64,000 nt of DNA. Source: Dipteronia dyeriana. Taxonomy: Eukaryota > Streptophyta > Magnoliopsida > Sapindales > Sapindaceae. Of the stretch, positions 10,301-21,648 are shown piece after piece (the stretch's first letter is position 1; each line of letters starts with the position of its first letter). The notes beneath the pieces were generated by a model. That model searched no databases and was not told where the DNA came from. It saw nothing but the letters and a program-made list of their open reading frames with translations. The position numbers and the translations under genes are program-made. The stretch lies in NCBI GenBank assembly GCA_032871835.1, contig CM065296.1:9558001-9622000 (forward strand). The letters are read 5' to 3'.

Positions 10301-13227
10301 AGAGAAAAACAAGGCAACATTTTATTATTTTATCATTTTCCTTGCACTCGAAGAAGACATCAGGGCATCTAAATGCATTATCTCATTGCAGTGACAAGAA
10401 AATTTCAACCAGCTGGACAAGAGGTATAACAGTATAACATTTATGAAGTAAATTTAACCAATATTTATTATTTTAAAAAAATATATCTCAGCAAACAGTC
10501 TAAAGCTAAGGATCATATAATTAAATTGAAAAATTGTTGTATTGTACTGTCAATTTCTTATATTAGAAATAATTTAACAAATACCGTGTAGAAAGATAAA
10601 GAATCTCTGTAAATACAATTATGCCTCCCTGCAAGCTCAAATAGAGTGGAATAGTGTTTGAGCATGAAGTTGCAGCAAATGAAAAGCAAGCCATTTTTTT
10701 ATAAAACTATTTCACTTTGATAATAGCATTTTAAAACATTCATACCTTGAGCCATTCGAAGAGGTTATGCTCCACTTTTGCTACTGAGACCCCATCCTTT
10801 TCAACAGGGAGTTCAGATGTTGTCACGTCTATTATTGAGGCAAGACTGTCTTCCCTATTCCAGACAATCTTACCTTGTTGCACTAGCAAAAGTGAATGAT
10901 CTTCCATGACAATCAAGGCCCTGAATCCATGAGACCTATCAGTCCTGACATAATTATTTACGAAGACCTTATGGACATTCCCTCTCAGGTGATCCAATTC
11001 AATGTTTTCTTTAACCAAATCACTGTTCCAGTCATCACCCTGCTTCACGGTAAGGTGAATCTTATTTCCTCCGTGTTGAACCACTGCAAATGCTTGTTTG
11101 TCCTCTGAGAATGAGAGAGCATCACTGACAACTGTTGCATGGTCAACTTTTTCCACAACCTCCAACTTGCCTTCACCTGCCACTCTTATAAATAGCATCA
11201 GGGTATTGATTTTTAAAGCAAATGTCCCTTTCAGTGTTGACGGTAATATCATCGCCACCCCTGAAGTGTCCCCAACAAGGTTTGAAATGTAGGTTTCTTG
11301 AAATTTAATTTCCCCATCTTTGAATACTATTGTTACCAAAACTGTCCGAGTGGCATCTAGAGCCACAAGTGTGTCACTTGAAACTAATGCAACTTCCCCA
11401 ACAAAACCACCAGAAAAGGTTGCGCTTTCATGCTTCAGCAACTCCCCATCCAAAGCATTGATTTTATACACATGAAACTGAGATGAACCAGAAAATCCTA
11501 CCACGTAAATTTTACCACTGTCATGTAGTTGAATTACCTTCTGAACTTCTAAACTGCAAGCAAAAATATCACAATTGATTACTGGCACTCAAAATTTCAT
11601 ATATCAACTAAAAAAAATAGTCTGGTACATAAAACTCCAAAATGATCAAACCTTTCAGCAGTGAAATCCTTTCTCCAAAGAACCTCGCCATCTATGCTTG
11701 AAACAGCATGGAGACACCCTTTGCTGGAAACAAGGATCACATTGTCCTTGTCAACTTTCAAATTTATCTGCATAAAGCAGCTTCAGTTAAACAAATATTC
11801 CTTTGAAAATTGGTAGAAATGGCAGTAAAACTTGCAGACCTGAGCAAACTAGTCCAGAGAAGGTTTCGAAGGACAAAGAATTCCAAAAAGGTGCATATAT
11901 GATAACCAAAAAGGTGCAAACAAAGCAAACTTCAATATAAGAACTTCCTATTATACGTGGACATTGTGTATTCTTTTGTAAACAGACCAAGCTATTATGA
12001 GTCAAGTTTTGACAAAAGTATTTAGGATTGAAAACAAAAATTTACAGAGAACACCTATAAAAAAAACATCCATTTAATAGGTTACCGAAAACATAACATG
12101 TCACCCAATGCTATTTACTAACCAGGACCAATAACAATGGCTTTGAGTGCTTTGATCCTTGAAGAAAAGATTCCCACACCATCTGGCCATCAGGAAGGTT
12201 CCACGCTCTCAGAATACTTCCATCTGATGAAAGGGTGATAATGTCTGAAAGAACAGAATGACACATTAAAAAATTAATCAACTTTACAGCTTCAATGCTT
12301 GCACCTACTAAAAATAATGTCAACATATACATTCAACACATCCCAATATGTGGATTCAGCGCAAGTGATTTTGATAGAGTAGCTCAACCCTTAGTACAAC
12401 CATCCAAAAAAAAAAAAAAAAAAAAAACAGAAATTCAAAATATAAAAATCACAAAATATTTTAACAGGCAATAAAGAGTTCTTAATAATTGTCCTTTTCC
12501 AAAGTGTATGATTATAACTCTATCCTTCCAAGTAGCTAAACCAATTGTCAAGAGATACTAAAATTGAACATAATTGTAATTCAACAAATTTCAACCAATT
12601 ATTTGCAGAAAACTACTCAAACATATAACTAGGCCAAAACAGAACCAACTTTACATTTAAAGAACAATATGAGCAACCATAGTACTTAGAACTTACATTT
12701 TCCCAAGGCAATATCAATTCCGTCAACAACATCATTGGTCCCGAGAACATGTCTCCAAACTGTGCATAGTACCAGCAAGCAAAAGTCAAATTTCAGCATA
12801 GCCAAAGATTTCAACAAACGACCTGATATATTCAACTCCATATAATGAAAGATATTCAAATTTCAACCAATTGATCAAAAAACAAGATAAAATTCACTGT
12901 CAAAGAAGGCAACACTAACAAATCTCGCCGTGGCGGAGATCGAGAGAGGCGACGACGTTCTCTTCAGTGGACACCACTACGCGCTTCCGCCCAGTCTTCT
13001 GTGTGTGAAACACTGCGTGCTTCACTTTACCTATGTACTGCTGATGCCTGTATCGGACCAAATAAAAAAACAATTTACACAATCGCACAAAAAATAGAGG
13101 ATAATTACAATTAGTTTCGTATAATGAAATACCAATCCATGAGACCGACTTGATCTTCGTAGAGCGAGAAGCTGAGGCTTGTACATAACAGAAACAGTAA
13201 AACAACAAGAAAAACCCTACTCGCCAT
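7395..13227 (-). CDS. EMC1: ER membrane protein complex subunit 1 (EMC1), 12 exons, intact
   Basis: Large scaffold subunit of the ER membrane protein complex, which inserts tail-anchored and multipass membrane proteins. Exons (minus strand): 13227-13133, 13047-12920, 12759-12697, 12244-12123, 11767-11652, 11553-10746, 10106-9375, 8750-8529, 8426-8331, 8246-8052, 7903-7790, 7655-7395. All junctions are GT-AG and phases agree, giving 2952 coding bases, 983 residues and a TGA; the plant family is of similar length. Seen: signal peptide (MASRVFLVVLLFLLCTS), an N-terminal PQQ/WD-like propeller (WHQQYIGKVKHAVFHTQ, LRAWNLPDGQMVW), a central lumenal part (TRDHNGFRKL, PHHHVMDENPSVLVVG), the C-terminal DUF1620/EMC1_C region (SKNLLFVATVSPK, SKQLLIGTIGDQ, AEKEEGIIPLTD), one transmembrane helix near the end (SYALLLITIVVLVAAIFVTW) and a short basic tail. 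No frameshift or stop breaks it. The largest introns are 8751-9374, 10107-10745 and 12245-12696. Confidence 0.97.
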
Positions 13228-13470
13228 TAAAATGGCAGACAAACTGTCTCTTTATCGGTCGTATCAGTGTCAAGAGACAGATCTGAGAAGACGATGAGTT
13301 TGCAAGAAAGAACTTGCAAGTAAGAGCAGTGCTTGTGCAAAAGCCGGCTTCAAAAGGAAATAATTACTAAAACTTTAAAAGAGTATTTTGATTATTTACA
13401 AAAATACCCTTTTGTTTAGTAAATCTCGAAAAATCACATTATAATTTGTCTCCTTTAATACGAGGGTCTC
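13228..13470 (-). promoter_or_regulatory. EMC1 5' flank (UTR and proximal promoter), not resolved
   Basis: Only about 250 bases separate the EMC1 start codon from the first transposon sequence, so the 5' UTR and core promoter must lie here or inside the element. I see no convincing TATA box or named motif; the call rests on position alone. Confidence 0.35.
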
Positions 13471-13845
13471 GGATAAAGCTGCACATCAGGGAACGAGTAT
13501 GGATATAGGATCCCTATCCCCATTCTTATCCCTATTTTTCAGACCATTTTCCCATCCTTTCTACATTTCCTTATTTGGAAAAAATTTGATAGAGAATTTT
13601 TGGGGGAGATATATCCATCATCAACCCTAGTTTCCTATTTTCCTCGTTTTTCTCTATTTCCCTGTTTCCCCCAGTTTCCCATTTCCCCATTTCCTCATTT
13701 AACTAAAAATTGCAAATTAAAAAAAAAAAGATTTCATTACATATGTAAAATAAAATCCATTAATACATTACAAATGCAAAATAAATTGTATCAAATATTT
13801 CATTTTTAGGTTTTAGGTTTTAAAGGTAAAAAGAGTAAATATGTA

Positions 13846-14541
13846 TAGAGATGACCATTTTACCCTGGGGCACCAGACCCTCGCTCCCCCATCCCCATTT
13901 GAGAGAATTTTTTTAGGGAAAATGGAGAAATGGAGGGGGGAGGGGGGATGACTTTTAACCTCAAATTTAAATGGGGTTGGGGATGGGGGGATCCCAATTT
14001 CCCCCACAAATTCCTTGAAAAAGGGATAGGGTTGGGGTTAGGTGCCCCCATCCCCATTTTCTCATTTCCCAATTTCTCTCAAATATTATAATATTATATA
14101 AAAAATATATTAATATATATTTTTATTATATTTTTAATATTTTTATTATTTTTATTTTACTAAATACATATAAATATTTATAAACTATAACTTAAATTAC
14201 ACACCAAGCAAGCTCCATATAATTTATTAACATATTTTACTAATTATATATACATATTAAACAACTTAACTTTCATTTCAATTTGTATGGGATGCTATTT
14301 TGTATTTGAATTTATTGGATTGCGAATTTATGTGTTTCTTTATTATGTAATTTTTACTGATACAGGAAAAATGGGGGGATGAGGGAATGAGGGACTTTGG
14401 GGAAATGGAGAAACCAGAAAAAACGGGGGAAATGAGGATGGGGATGGGGGGACCTACCCCCACAAAATTACCCCAACCGGGGGGGGGGGGGGGGGGGGGG
14501 GGGACCTACATCCGCCCTCATTTCCCCATTGGTCATCCCTA
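13846..14541. mobile_element. Nested hAT-type MITE, 696 bp
   Basis: The ends are TAGAGATGACCA and, inverted, TAGGGATGACCA. They are flanked by the octamers AATATGTA (13838-13845) and AATGTGTA (14542-14549), which match at 7 of 8 positions. An 8-bp duplication with TAGGGATG-type ends indicates a hAT non-autonomous element. It sits inside the 13471-14870 unit. Confidence 0.7.
14479..14503 (+). repeat. Run of 25 consecutive G
   Basis: Following CCCCAACC there are 25 G bases without interruption. It could form G-quadruplex structures, and its exact length may be a sequencing or assembly artefact. Confidence 0.9.
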
Positions 14542-14870
14542 AATGTGTATATATACTTAGGGTTTCAAAAAATAACAAAAAAATAAAAATATATATTATA
14601 ATTATATTTATATATGTTTAGGGAAAATGGGGATGAGGGACCTCCCCCTATCCCCATCCCCAATTCGATATAATTGTGGAGAAAATGGGGAAATGGGGAT
14701 GGAAGGGTCCTCTCATCCCTATCCCCATTCCCATTTCCATTTGGGGATGATTTTCATCCCTCTCCCCTGATTTCTCATTTTCCCATTTTTCCATTTTCCC
14801 AAAAAAAACCTCAAATGGGGATGAGGATGCAGGAAATTAGGGTCTTGGCGAAAAATGTGCATCTATAGTC

Positions 14871-15363
14871 TTAGGTTGATATGGTAATTTTATTTTTTGA
14901 AAAGAATTTTGTGTTAGAATTTGAAAGGCTTGTATGGATTTTTATTTTAAAAAATAAAATACTTTTGAATCTTTGAATTCAATGGATAGTTATTAATTTG
15001 TTTAATAATGTTATTGAACTTGTATGATCAAAAAGGATTAATCAAAATTTATGCACTAATAATCTAAGACAGCATTTTGTGATTATCCAAAATGTGTGTA
15101 GTTATACTAAAATGGTTACTACAGTGATTGAATTTTAGTTAAATAAATGTTTGTTGTCTAATAATGTTGTATGTAGTACATAATTATAATTGTATTTTAA
15201 ACTTACACGTTCATGGAAATAACATATGAATAAGCTGTGATTACATTCCTGATTTTTAATATTTCAAGTCTCACAGCTAAAGGTTGTCTATCGGTGATCT
15301 TTTCCACTACGAGAAAATTGTCTAACATAACCAACAATAGAGAATATTTTGTTATCCTACCAT
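14871..15363. other. AT-rich spacer, no gene seen
   Basis: Only short chance reading frames are present. No repeat ends or RNA gene are visible. Confidence 0.55.
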
Positions 15364-15967
15364 TAGGGATGATAATTTGACCCGCACCCGCAGACATCCG
15401 TCCGAACCTGGCCCTTTAGGGTCGGGTGTAGATGGTAAATTTACGATCCGCGGACTCGTGAACCCTTTTAATGAAAAATCCGGTGGGTTCGTAGGCGGGT
15501 GCGGGTTGGAAAAACAAACCCGCTGGTTGGACCCGTGAACCCGCATAAATAAAATACTTGTATATAAACATGCATAAACATTTGAATTATTTTTTATCGT
15601 TTTATTATTTATGGTTATTATTGTTTTGTAATGTATCAACTAGGGAATTAGAGATAAAAATTTAATTCAATTAAGTATCAAATAGGTGATTACATGTGAA
15701 AATTTATAAATGACAAATCACGGGTTCGTGGGTTGCGGGTTTGTGGGTATCCCATGGGTGAAGCATCCACCCGTGAACCCAAATTGTTTCGCTGGTTCGC
15801 GGGTGAGGGTATGGGTGCAGCCATAACTCACGATTCACACCTGCCCGCGAACCCGCTTACCTACGCGGGTTCGCGAGTTCGACGGCGGGTGTGGGTGAAG
15901 AAAATTGTCGCAGGTGAAGGTTTGGATTTTACAAAATCCACCCGAACTCAACCCGCTATCATCCCTA
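15364..15967. mobile_element. hAT-type MITE with CGGGTTCG subterminal repeats
   Basis: The ends TAGGGATGATAATTTGACCC and, inverted, TAGGGATGATAGCGGGTTG share the first 11 bases. Just inside both ends are dense CGGGTGCGGG and CGGGTTCG words, typical of plant hAT non-autonomous elements. I could not find a matching 8-bp flank, so the target duplication has decayed or the termini are slightly off. Confidence 0.6.
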
Positions 15968-16169
15968 TAATAAGCTATCATTAGAGTGTTAGAATTGATA
16001 AATTGAAATTTGGGTAAAGGTAAATTTTTCTTACAAATTTTAAAATGTTAAAGACTAATTTTGTTATATATATTCATAAAATAGTTTGAATTAAACCGAA
16101 AATATTTCATTTGATAATTGTCCATTATAAAATTATCATTTACTTAATTAAATAAGACTCGTACATCTT

Positions 16170-16335
16170 TATTTTATTACATAAGGACTAATTGCACAAA
16201 CATCCTTGAAATTTATGCCTAATTACATGTATGTGGAGATGTTGTTAAAAATAACACAAACATCCCCTACAGTTAGTGGAGAGCTGTTAGAAGTTAGCGG
16301 CATAAGGGTCAAACTGTCCATTTAGTAAAAGCTTT
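16170..16335. repeat. Dispersed repeat shared with 44230-44405 (inverted)
   Basis: The block starting GGACTAATTGCACAAACATC and containing TGCCTAATTACA and GTTAGTGGAGAG... GTTAG is matched on the minus strand at 44400-44230 (CGACTAATTGCACAATCATC, ACCTAATTACACG, GTTAGTGAAGAG). It looks like one end of a dispersed element; the other end is not recognisable in either place. The rest of 15968-16418 shows no gene. Confidence 0.6.
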
Positions 16336-16418
16336 GAGAAAGAGATAGAAAAATGAATATTTTTTTTGGGGAAAAATATTAAATAATCATTTTTTTATAT
16401 GGGGAATGTGTACAGCTG

Positions 16419-17181
16419 GAGAAAAACTTGGGTGCATCCGATGCACCATACTAGAATCTGATGGTGGTGCATCGGATGCAATCAATGATCGGCACGTGTT
16501 ATTTTTTTAAAAAAAAACCTCCAGCTCATTGTCTCTTTGCTTCCTTCTTTCCCGTGTATCAGGCTCTCTCTCCCATTTTCTTAGTCAAATTGGATCCGTC
16601 ATTGGTGCATTCTCCGGTGCCTTTTTACTCCGGCGATAGTCGGATCTGGAAGATCGGACGACGCTGAGTTCGATGGCATAGTCGCTTTCATCGGATTCGC
16701 GATGGATCGGTACAAATCTATCGACAAAGGTTAGGTGACGATTCGAGTTGGCTTCGTTTCTCTCTCCACACAACTCGAATATGAAAATGGACACTTGGGT
16801 TGCAACGGTCGGCACCTGACAAACGTTTTCTCGGTGGTTCTGTCGTTTAACTCGCCGGTGATGATGTCAACGGTAGTAGTTTCGTCAAACTTCGAATGAC
16901 GGTTTGACCACCAATCCAATTTCATTTGGTGACGACCCTTTAGAGAGATAGGAAGGTCGTCACTTTTTGCACATTCCGGTATGGGTGGTGTCGACTCACT
17001 TGCTCCAGAGGTCGACAGTTGGCGGTGCCAACGACGGTCTAAAAATGAGATCTGATAGTTAGAGAAGAAGAGAGAAAATGAGGTGAAAAAAAATAGTGTG
17101 ACACATGTCACTCATTGATTGCATCAGATACACCACCATTATAATCCAGTGTGGTGCATCGGATACACCCAAATTTTTCTC
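16419..17181. mobile_element. MULE-type MITE with about 90-bp TIRs, 763 bp
   Basis: The left end GAGAAAAACTTGGGTG and the inverted right end GAGAAAAATTTGGGTG continue through GATGCACCA and GGTGGTG.ATC.GATGCA to CAATCAATGA. The flanks GTACAGCTG (16410-16418) and GTACAGTTG (17182-17190) are a 9-bp duplication with one change. Long TIRs with a 9-bp duplication indicate a Mutator-like element. The inside has a 126-codon minus-strand frame (17111-16731) that I do not recognise. Confidence 0.8.
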
Positions 17182-17543
17182 GTACAGTTGTATAGACAGG
17201 TCTCTTCAACTCACACCATCAGACAAAAGACTTTGGCGCCTTTGCTCCTCTACTACTGGCACCAAAAGAAACCTAGAATCCTATAATTCTATAAATTGCT
17301 CCCAATGTTTATTGCATCTCTGTTATTCTCAAAGGCAACCTTGTAAAGCAATTATGCATCTGAGTTGAAAGACTCAGAGCAACTTATATTGGTGTCTTTA
17401 AGGTATGTTGGTTTCATTGGATAAATGGTTTTTATCTATGAAGCATAGACACGGACACGGACATGTGGAGACAATACGACATGATACAGGGATACGGTAA
17501 ATCTCAAAAAACTAGGACACGGATACGGCATGATACACCAATT

Positions 17544-17591
<48 letters not shown>

Positions 17592-17727
17592 CAAATATAA
17601 ATTTGAAAAACTAAAAACATAATTCATTCAAAAGTCAAAACATAAGTCACATAAAAGTTTTAACATATTACAAAACTATAAATATAAGTCCAAACATTTT
17701 TAAAAAAACTCACAAAAGTAGTAATTC

Positions 17728-20018
17728 CTAAATAACTTCATTCATCACATTGTCAGTAGGTCCAAATAATACGGCTTCTAACTGCGGTTCATCAAGGAAA
17801 ATGTTTGCAATCTCAAGTAGCCCAGCGTCCTCCATGTCCATGGAATCAAAACCATCCCCTCCAACATCCCACAATTGAGACACACCTTCATTGTAGCTTG
17901 GAGATTTCCTCGATAAAAGACGAAGATTATTATGAACAAATACCAAATCTTCATCTCTTTGTGGTGTCATCTTGTTCCTCCTTAAAGAATGAATGAAATT
18001 ATATGTGCTCCAATTCTATAACAACTTGAGGTGAGGATGAACAAGGTTGTTGAAGTAGCTTCAAAGCAATGGATTGAAGAGATGGTGTGGAAGTCCCATG
18101 AACAATCCACCAATTCACCGGAGACGTAAAAGCTCTATCACTTATAGAATTATGACCTGAAAAATGACCAAGGCACGATGTAAAAGCGGCATACTCCTCA
18201 TTGACCTTTCTTCTCTCAATATCATTTGTAAAATATCTCTCAATAGATTTGTTTCTTTCCACTACAATCTCAAGGTTTTGGTGTGGAGCAACACGATCAG
18301 GAGTCTCTTCAAGCCATTCTTGGCTATAATATCTAGAAGTAGAGTAATAAAAACAAATCATTATTCATAAAAAAATTAATGTAAAGAATTTACTAAGACT
18401 GAAATGTAAATAAATTTAGAATGTTACCAATTTACCTAGGATTCAAGGAATGTGCCAAGCAATGGAGTATTGTACTACTTTAAATCCATCGCTCCACCAA
18501 AATTCCATACACCACATCAAAGCACCTTGATTTATCATCAAGTTGTCTCCTTTGTTTTCTAAATATAGCAATCTTCACTTTTTCTATCATAGAATCCCAC
18601 CACTCATAAACCAAGTGAAGACAGGGTGTGTCCATATCTGTCATCTGAAACATCTCATATATAGGAGCTGTAAAGCTAAGAATGTAGTCAATGTCAACCC
18701 AAAAATATTCATTTAATATTTTTTTACTTATTTCCACTTCATCATCTTTATACATATCCCATATTTCATTAATCACCATTTGATCTAAACCTTGCTTTAT
18801 TTTCTTAAATCTCTTAAGCATCACAATTGTAAAAGCAAAACGTGTATCGGCAATTGGGAGCAACTTTAACTTGGAATGGTCATTAAACATCGCCAACCTC
18901 ATATTGTGGTTCATAATGAATTTTTTTATGAAGAAAACATCACTAGAAACCCTTACAATCCAACCACATTCTTCCATAATATCATCATATTTTGGATGTG
19001 AAGATGGTTAACAAATGCTCTTCAAAGCAAGATTGAGGGTATGGACAACACACGGTGTCCAAAAGATGTGTGGAAACTTTATCTCCACAAGAAGTCTTGT
19101 TGCCTTACAAATTGGGGCATCATCAATGATTACATGCACCACATTTTCTGAACCAATTTCTCGAATGGCATCAACAAGCAAATTGGAAATAAAGAACTTA
19201 TCTTTCTGATCTCCTTCATAATTTACGGCTCTTAAAAACATTGGTCCACTATCATAAACTGCCATAATGTTACTAAAGGGTCTTCTTTGAACATCTGTCC
19301 ATCCATCACTGCATAAACTTACACCATTTGTTTTCCAAGTACCCTTAATTGGCACCAACAATCGTTCAATGTTACTCTTCTCTTTTTGGAGAAGCATAGT
19401 TCGTAAGGCATTGTAACCTGGAGGGACATAACCTGGAAGTGCATTTGTGAAGGCACGTACATAGTAAGGATTTCGTGCAAAGTGAAATGACAAGCCACCT
19501 GTGTAAAATATTCTTGTAATTTCACCATCCAATTTTTCTCTAGCACCAATGTTGAAGGCCTTCTCAAGAGGTCCACTCATTCCCTTCCTCTTTTTTGCCT
19601 CATGAGATGGTAAATGGGAATAATTACTCGAGTTAGAATAATCAATAGTCTTATCATGTGAGGATGTGTTGGGTAAAGGAACATGCCTAGGTAAAGATTG
19701 TTGCACCCTTAATTCCGCTTCTTCCACTGCCAATAAATTTGCATTCGTAACTCTAGAGTAACTTGCAATCCTACTTCCCCTAACTTTCATCAAATGATTC
19801 TTCACTCTAGAGTATGATCCTTTATAAACATTCATGCAAAAGTTGCATCGGAATGAAACATTTCCACTGCCTTTTCCCACTTTATCAAGCTTTGTAACAT
19901 ACTTCTATAATGAAGATAGAACATTCAAAGTTGTAGCACTACCACTACCAGTTTCATTTCCGGTTGCTATATTAACGGTGCCAATAGAGTCGGTAGAGAT
20001 TGGCACGTTGTCACTCAT
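17728..20018 (-). pseudogene. hAT transposase (BED finger, DUF659, dimerisation), copy A
   Basis: DNA transposase remnant. Seen in order: MSDN start region, BED-type zinc finger (CNFCMNVYKGSYSRVKNHLM), DUF659/RNase H-like core (GVSLCSDGWTDVQRRPFSNI, ENVVHVIIDDAPICKATRLL, FPHIFWTPCVVHTLNLALK), and a C-terminal hAT dimerisation region (NWWIVHGTSTPSLQSIALKL) followed by MTPQRDEDLVFVHNNLRLLS. Lesions: a tryptophan codon turned to TAG before KYVTK, TAA after ALKSIC near 19007, TAA after VERWI near 18480, and a frameshift after QQPCSSS. The intron around 18440-18340 matches that of copy B. It cannot encode an active enzyme. Confidence 0.9.
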
Positions 20019-20369
20019 TTTCTGAAAAAACATATTTGAAATTATAGGCAATAACAAGAAAGTAGGAAACTGTCACTAATTGTCACTCACTTTATTCAAT
20101 TACTAAATATTAAATAATGAAACAAACTATCACATGAAAATAAGGCATAATTGCATAAATAATAAACTATATTAATATAATTTCGTTCATTCAATTATTC
20201 AATGTCATATTGTCGTGTATTCACATTTCATTCATTCAATTGCAAAATTTAATTTCTAATGAAATGATTTCATAACAAATCAATAATAAATAACTCAATG
20301 TAAAACATATGTGATATGTCGACTGTCACATAATCACTTAATTAGTTAAGTAAACAAATGTGTCCTACA

Positions 20370-20581
20370 TAGGGATGGAAAAATTACCCGCGGGGACCCG
20401 TACTTTTAGGGTGAGGATGGGTTTCAATTTAGTGGATACGGACGAGGATGGGGATAGATAGACTAACCCGCAATGGGTATAGGGCAGGGATGGGTTTTAT
20501 ACTCCCCGCCCCGCCCCACCCCATTTAAATAATATTTAGTTAAACTACGTAGTTTCAAAGAAAATAAATATATCTAAAAAT

Positions 20582-20624
<43 letters not shown>

Positions 20625-21419
20625 CATTAATCCTAACTTTACATCTCTTTGTCGTTATTTAACATAGAGTAACAATACAAAATACTATTAAAACAACCCT
20701 AGCCGCTAATTGCAACTTTAAGTCTTTATTCCTCAAAGAACTCAAAGTTCACCATTCAAGCTTCAACCTCAAATACAATAAGTTTTTTATCTTATGATTA
20801 GTTTCATGTTCTTCTACTACAACTGAGTGTTCCACATGTCTTGAAGAACCAGATTTTAATGAGGTAAAATAAATCATGCATATTAAATCAAATTAAGTTA
20901 TTGATATTCAAATCAAATTGAATACACTTTTTTTTTGTTGGTTCGGAATGTTGCAGGAACCATGTGAGTGGGTGTCAACATCTTGAGGAGGTGCCAGATG
21001 AAGTTGATATTACGAAAAGAGAACAAGAGAAATAGATGCAACTATTAGATGATTAGCGTTACGAATTTCGAACATTTTGACTTCATACTTTATGTTTATG
21101 TTTATGTTTGAGAACGACTGAATTTACTTATGAGAATTATGTTTACGAGATGTTTTTTTAATAGTTTCATCGAATTATTTACTACTTTATATATTTTATC
21201 ATATTCAATGGTTATATATTTGTAATTTTAATAAATAAATAAAAATTATAAATGGGGTAAATGGGTGGGGATGGGGAAAGCACTCCCCGTTGTACCCTGC
21301 CCCGCCCCAACTCGCTCCATCTAAGGTGGGGTTTATGAGAGGATAGGTTTTCAAAAAATAAATGGGGTAGGGTGTGGGGAAGACCACCCCGCCCCGAACC
21401 CGCCCTATTGCTATCCCTA
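20370..21419. mobile_element. Nested hAT-type non-autonomous element, 1050 bp
   Basis: The ends TAGGGATGGAAAAATTACCC and, inverted, TAGGGATAGCAATAGGGCGG are flanked by GTCCTACA (20362-20369) and GTCCCATA (21420-21427), 6 of 8 identical. Both ends are rich in CCCCGCCCCG words. Copy B reads straight through this site (AAATGTGTCCTACAGCAACA on its minus strand), confirming insertion. The only coding hint is around 20955-21035, a short acidic frame after GTTGCAG that might be a decayed last transposase exon. Confidence 0.8.
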
Positions 21420-21648
21420 GTCCCATAGTCACATCCCATAATATCTTTTTTTTAATAGCCATAGTCCATAATTAAACAAATTTGTCCCACAACGACAACC
21501 CATAATATCATATATATATTTCGTATCACTGTATGTCTCTATGTCTATATCAGCATATATAAGAAATAAAATAAAAAAGTGAAGAAGAAAGGCACTTAGG
21601 CATCCCACAACCACAAGGAGAAAAACCTGATGATTTCAGTGTAAGGTA

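Larger units (their letters stand above)
13471..14870. mobile_element. Non-autonomous element, G/C-strand biased, with a second one inside
   Basis: The left end contains AAGCTGCACATCAGGG and the right end, on the minus strand, TATAGATGCACATTTTTCG, a weak inverted match. The body is dominated by reiterated ATGGGGATGGGG and CCCATTTCCC words in opposite senses on the two arms. There is no coding region. The boundaries are approximate and I found no good target duplication for this outer unit. Confidence 0.45.

Noticed and set aside
15733..15984. 83-codon frame over CGGGTTCG repeats
   Set aside because: It lies within the MITE at 15364-15967 and reflects its subterminal repeats.
17436..17627. 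Short frame encoding YIYIYI repeats
   Set aside because: It is the translation of a TA microsatellite inside the hAT A 3' region.
20955..21035. Short acidic exon in the nested element at 20370
   Set aside because: It may be a decayed transposase exon, but it is too short and has no recognisable motif to annotate as a gene.
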